Assembly (NCBI GenBank): GCA_016182435.1
Contig: JACPGN010000087.1
Span: 1 to 6,611 of the forward strand
Source: Lentisphaerota bacterium
GTDB taxonomy: Bacteria > Verrucomicrobiota > Kiritimatiellia > JAAZAB01
Direction of reading: 5' to 3'
DNA length: 6,611 bases
Shown: piece by piece, positions 4,087 to 6,611 of the stretch
Layout of the letters: each line of letters begins with the position of its first letter
Position numbering within the stretch: position 1 is the first letter of the stretch
Translations under genes and position numbers: made by a program
Notes under the pieces: model-generated
Told to the model about the DNA's origin: nothing
The model's input: only the letters and a program-made list of their open reading frames with translations
The model's database searches: none

Positions 4087-5724
4087 CTATTTTTTTGGCA
4101 CGTATTCGGCGCGCAGCAAGCGGATGCCGGGCTTGTCGGGCAGGGGACATTTGGTTTCGCAGACGCCGCAGCCGATGCACAAGTCCCATTCCAAGTAAGG
4201 CTGCTTGACAATGACCCGTTGGCCCCGCTGGTTTATGGCTTGCGCCTCGCGGAAGCGGATGGCTTTCTCCGGCACCGGACAGAATTCCTCGCATACCAGG
4301 CACTGCTCTCCCTTGGCCAGCGGCAGACAAAGTTCCTTGTCGAACTCGACCTTGCCGATAACGGTCTGCTGTTTGGTCGCAACGTCGAGCTCCCGGATGG
4401 CAGTCGTCGGACAGACCTGGCCGCAGAGCGTGCAGTTGTAGGCGCAGTAACCCATCCGCGCAGCCAGCCGCGGCGAAAACATGCCTTCAATCCCCGCCTC
4501 CAGCAGGATCGGCTGCAGCGCATTGGTGGGGCACACTTTCATACACTCGCCGCACCGCACGCAGAGGTTGAGGAATTCCGCTTCGTCCCGCGCACCCGGC
4601 GGCCGGACCAGCAAGGGATGGATGGCAGCGCGCCGAACCCCGAGCCCTTTAGCCAGGACCGGTAGGGCAAGCCCCGTCAGGGCCGTGACGAGAAAAAATC
4701 GGCGCGACAATCCGAAAGATGTCGGAATGGCGCAGGACGCGCCATGAACGCTGCGGCGCGGTGCGACGGCGAACGTGGCAAGGTCCTGCGGGCAAATCGC
4801 CACGCAATCCATGCAGAGGTTGCACTCCTGCGGCGCGAAACGCCCATTGCGGTCAAAGGCTTTCATCCGGCACAGATCAGCGCAGTCTCGATCCGCCCTG
4901 CAATTGCCGCAAATGCTTGAGGGTATCCGCCGCACCAGGGATGGTCGCGCGAGCAACCCCAGCAGGGCGCCCAGCGGACATAGATTGCGGCACCAGAACC
5001 GGCGCCCGACCCATTCCAAGGCCAGAATAGCCGCCAGGATCGAGAATGACAGACCCGCCAGCAGAAAAGCGCCATGCCGAAAGGGCAGGACATTGGCTTT
5101 GAGAAAGCCGTAGACCGGTTCGCTGATGCTGGTAACGGTTTCAGGCGCATTATGCAGCAGCCAGACGGATGGCGCGGTAATGGACGTATGCAATATCGGA
5201 TCTACGGCAAAGGTAAGCGCGCGGACCAGCAGGGCTATGGGATCAAAGTAACCGATCAGGGAAACGCCGCAGGCGGCGGCGATCAAGATGATGCCGAGCA
5301 GAAAATATTTGGCCTTGTAAAAATGCCTGCCCGCCATAGCCCCGAGCGTAATCGAGGAGGCGTCGGCGGGCCCGCCCAGTAAGTCCCGCGGGCGCCGGCT
5401 GGCGACGAGCCGATGCGCGGCATCAATCAGCGTGCCCAGGGGACAAACCCAACCGCAGAAAAATCGTCCCAGGAGCAGCGTCAGGCCGACGACAATAAAC
5501 GCCAGGAGCAGCGTGGCCACCATTGTTTTCGCGGCAAGTAAAGCAACGACCGCGACCAGCGGATCAAGCCGGAACAGCCAGTTGACCGCAATGGTCAGTT
5601 CGTCATCGCCGCGGTACTCGGTCATGCGGAACAGCCAGAGGAAGACGAGCAGGAAAGCGAGTTGTGCGCAACGCCGCAGCCACTTCCAGGGAATTTGCCG
5701 GTTTGCCGCTATGAAGCTTTTCAT
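4087..5724 (-). CDS. Membrane polyferredoxin: NapH-type domain fused to NapG/MauM-type ferredoxin
   Basis: A 545-residue membrane iron-sulfur protein. The N-terminal half has hydrophobic segments at about 19-33, 54-88, 139-160 and 217-236. It carries two C-x3-CP motifs of the NapH/NosR/CcoG type: FCGWVCPLG (89-97) and WCRNLCPLG (244-252). Ferredoxin-like cysteine sets follow at 272-285 and 301-311. At 340-345 SRRFFL and a hydrophobic run form a twin-arginine-like motif, after which come more clusters: CVRCGECMKVCP (388-399), CAYNCTLCGQVCP (427-439), C466/C475-C482 and CIGCGVCETKCP (516-527). In periplasmic nitrate reductase systems NapH and NapG are separate and pass electrons from quinol to a periplasmic reductase; this protein looks like both joined. 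No reductase is in the window, so the acceptor is unknown. ATG 5724 is chosen because the longer TTG start at 5874 would translate a dispersed repeat. The downstream gap to the ATPase is about 70 nt. Confidence 0.85.
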   Translation of the reverse strand: MKSFIAANRQIPWKWLRRCAQLAFLLVFLWLFRMTEYRGDDELTIAVNWLFRLDPLVAVVALLAAKTMVATLLLAFIVVGLTLLLGRFFCGWVCPLGTLIDAAHRLVASRRPRDLLGGPADASSITLGAMAGRHFYKAKYFLLGIILIAAACGVSLIGYFDPIALLVRALTFAVDPILHTSITAPSVWLLHNAPETVTSISEPVYGFLKANVLPFRHGAFLLAGLSFSILAAILALEWVGRRFWCRNLCPLGALLGLLARPSLVRRIPSSICGNCRADRDCADLCRMKAFDRNGRFAPQECNLCMDCVAICPQDLATFAVAPRRSVHGASCAIPTSFGLSRRFFLVTALTGLALPVLAKGLGVRRAAIHPLLVRPPGARDEAEFLNLCVRCGECMKVCPTNALQPILLEAGIEGMFSPRLAARMGYCAYNCTLCGQVCPTTAIRELDVATKQQTVIGKVEFDKELCLPLAKGEQCLVCEEFCPVPEKAIRFREAQAINQRGQRVIVKQPYLEWDLCIGCGVCETKCPLPDKPGIRLLRAEYVPKK

Positions 5725-5739
5725 ATCTGAAGATATATT

Positions 5740-5819
5740 ACCACGGATTACACGGATCCCGACTCTCCGGGAGGTCGGGACGGATGGAAATCTCAGGATT
5801 ATCAGCGTCCATCCATGGT
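5740..5819. repeat. Dispersed extragenic repeat with terminal inverted repeats
   Basis: ACCACGGAT (5740-5748) and ATCCATGGT (5811-5819) are inverted repeats with one mismatch. Between them, CCCGAC-T-CTCC pairs with GGAG-GTCGGG (5758-5779) around a single G, with one bulged T. Sequences of the form CCACGGATTACACGGAT...GTCCATCC.TGGTT are, from memory, abundant intergenic repeats in Verrucomicrobia, Kiritimatiellae and planctomycetes. On the minus strand the element reads as Arg/Ile-rich pseudo-peptide (RVGIRVIRGN), which is why the upstream extension of the polyferredoxin frame is rejected. It separates the DUF58 gene from the polyferredoxin gene and may affect their co-transcription. Confidence 0.7.
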
Positions 5820-5870
5820 TCCCGGCGGGGCTGGTCCGCTTTCGGGCGGAAAGTTTCTTTCTTCTTGAAT

Positions 5871-6611
5871 TCAACCACGCAGGCGCGCGCGGCGGCGCAG
5901 GTAAGCGGCGAGGGCCAGATCGTAGGGCTGACGGGTGTTGAGCGGCTCGTAATCTATGCCGGCCTGGCTCAAACCCTTATGGTAAAACGCTTGCAGGTCC
6001 CGCAGGTTGTCCAGATAAGCCGCGCGGATAACGCCCGGATCAACCTCCAGCTCCTCGCCGGTCTCGACGTCGCGGAACAACGCCGCGCCCTCGAAGGGAA
6101 ATTCCTGCTCGGCCGCGTCGTGAATGTGAAACACGACCACGTCGTGCCGGTGACTGCCGATAAGCCGGATCGAGCGCAACGTTTTTTCCGGATCGTCAAT
6201 CAGGTCGCTGATCAGCACCACCAGGCTGCGGCGCTTCAGGCGCTGGATCACGGTCTGCAGGCTGAAGGCGATGTCCGAGGCGCCCGCCGGCGGATTATGA
6301 AGCATGGCTTGCATGATCCGGCGCAAATGAGTGCTGCGGCAGCGCGGCGGCAGTAGCGCGTCCAGGCGGCTGCCAAAGAGCGCCAGGCCGACGGCATCCT
6401 GCTGTTTGAGCATCAGGTACGACAGGCAGGTCGCCAGAAAGCAGGCGTAATCCCATTTGGTCAGCCCGCGGGTGCCGAACGCCATGGAGGTGGAGCGGTC
6501 CAGCAGGATGAAGCACCGGACATTGGTCTCCTCCTCGAAACGCTTGATGTAGTAGTGGTCGGTGCGCGCGAAAACCAGCCAGTCCAGGAATTTCAGATCG
6601 TCGCCCGGCAC
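5871..6611 (-). CDS. DUF58 protein with von Willebrand A-like domain (N-terminus outside window)
   Basis: The visible 246 or so residues begin with (V)PGDDLKFLDWLVFARTD, the conserved signature of DUF58 proteins, so perhaps 40-60 residues lie beyond base 6611. The following YYIKRFEEETN is also typical. A von Willebrand A-like fold is shown by the metal site D-R-S-T-S (LLDRSTSMAFG), the middle motif around GASDIAFSLQTVI and the strand VVLISDLIDD. The C-terminal tail (SQAGIDYEPLNTRQPYDLALAAYLRRR) is usual for the family. DUF58 proteins are generally encoded next to a MoxR-type AAA ATPase and other VWA proteins and are thought to take part in metal insertion, protein maturation or envelope stress; a moxR gene is therefore expected upstream, beyond the right edge. 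The apparent first codon in the window, GTG, encodes internal Val and is not the start. The downstream polyferredoxin gene lies 146 nt away on the same strand. Confidence 0.9.
   Translation of the reverse strand: MPGDDLKFLDWLVFARTDHYYIKRFEEETNVRCFILLDRSTSMAFGTRGLTKWDYACFLATCLSYLMLKQQDAVGLALFGSRLDALLPPRCRSTHLRRIMQAMLHNPPAGASDIAFSLQTVIQRLKRRSLVVLISDLIDDPEKTLRSIRLIGSHRHDVVVFHIHDAAEQEFPFEGAALFRDVETGEELEVDPGVIRAAYLDNLRDLQAFYHKGLSQAGIDYEPLNTRQPYDLALAAYLRRRARLRG

Noticed and set aside
4016..4330. Upstream extension of the ATPase frame by 105 codons
   Set aside because: It overlaps the polyferredoxin gene and reads as unrelated Arg/Pro/Gly-rich peptide; family members start shortly before the P-loop.
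4078..4665. 195-codon open frame on + antisense to the polyferredoxin gene
   Set aside because: The minus-strand frame has regular cysteine motifs; the plus frame is a high-GC shadow.
5725..5874. TTG-initiated 50-residue extension of the polyferredoxin
   Set aside because: It translates the dispersed repeat; ATG 5724 gives a sensible N-terminus before the first membrane segment.
5784..6356. 190-codon open frame on + antisense to the DUF58 gene
   Set aside because: The opposite strand encodes recognised DUF58 motifs throughout; this frame has none.

Overview
The base composition, gene set and repeats suggest a bacterium of the Planctomycetota-Verrucomicrobiota-Kiritimatiellota-Lentisphaerota (PVC) group. 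The main pointers are two extragenic hairpin repeats that I associate from memory with such genomes (about 1414-1672 and 5740-5819). The phylum call is an inference of moderate confidence. No rRNA, tRNA, CRISPR array or transposase is visible.

Left part (1 to about 2400, all genes on +). This looks like a stretch of a chromosomal integron cassette array. It holds the 3' end of an antitoxin gene, then three small genes for unrecognised membrane-anchored or lipoprotein-like products (178-603, 796-1353, 1751-2260), then the start of a fourth, broken gene (2352-2402). The genes are separated by imperfect palindromes of about 55-100 nt with a repeated layout: AAC, 3-nt spacer, stem arm, variable middle, stem arm, 4-nt spacer, GTT or a decayed GTT. 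Four such sites read this way clearly (94-165, 547-618, 1679-1741, 2266-2336). A fifth has a decayed right end (1358-1413). A sixth (685-783) has a left half very like the classical 59-base element. Three of the upstream genes stop 4-5 nt before a site, and four start codons lie 13-19 nt after a site's GTT. That is how attC sites and cassette genes are arranged. No integrase is in the window; the array polarity predicts it to the left. Between the genes also lie GC-rich palindromes (611-641, 657-701) and an apparently ORF-less cassette filled by a dispersed hairpin repeat.

Middle (2435-4043). A ribbon-helix-helix MazE-like antitoxin gene on + has no intact toxin downstream. Converging on it is a minus-strand gene for an AAA_14/DUF4143 ATPase. 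A near-perfect 31-bp palindrome resembling a Fur-type operator overlaps the start of the ATPase gene.

Right part (4087-6611, all on -). A 545-residue polyferredoxin looks like a natural fusion of a NapH-type membrane module and a NapG/MauM-type ferredoxin with an internal twin-arginine motif. Upstream of it, across a dispersed repeat, is the C-terminal part of a DUF58 protein with a von Willebrand-type metal site, cut by the window edge. This part looks like ordinary chromosome backbone, so the array boundary probably lies at about 2400-2712.
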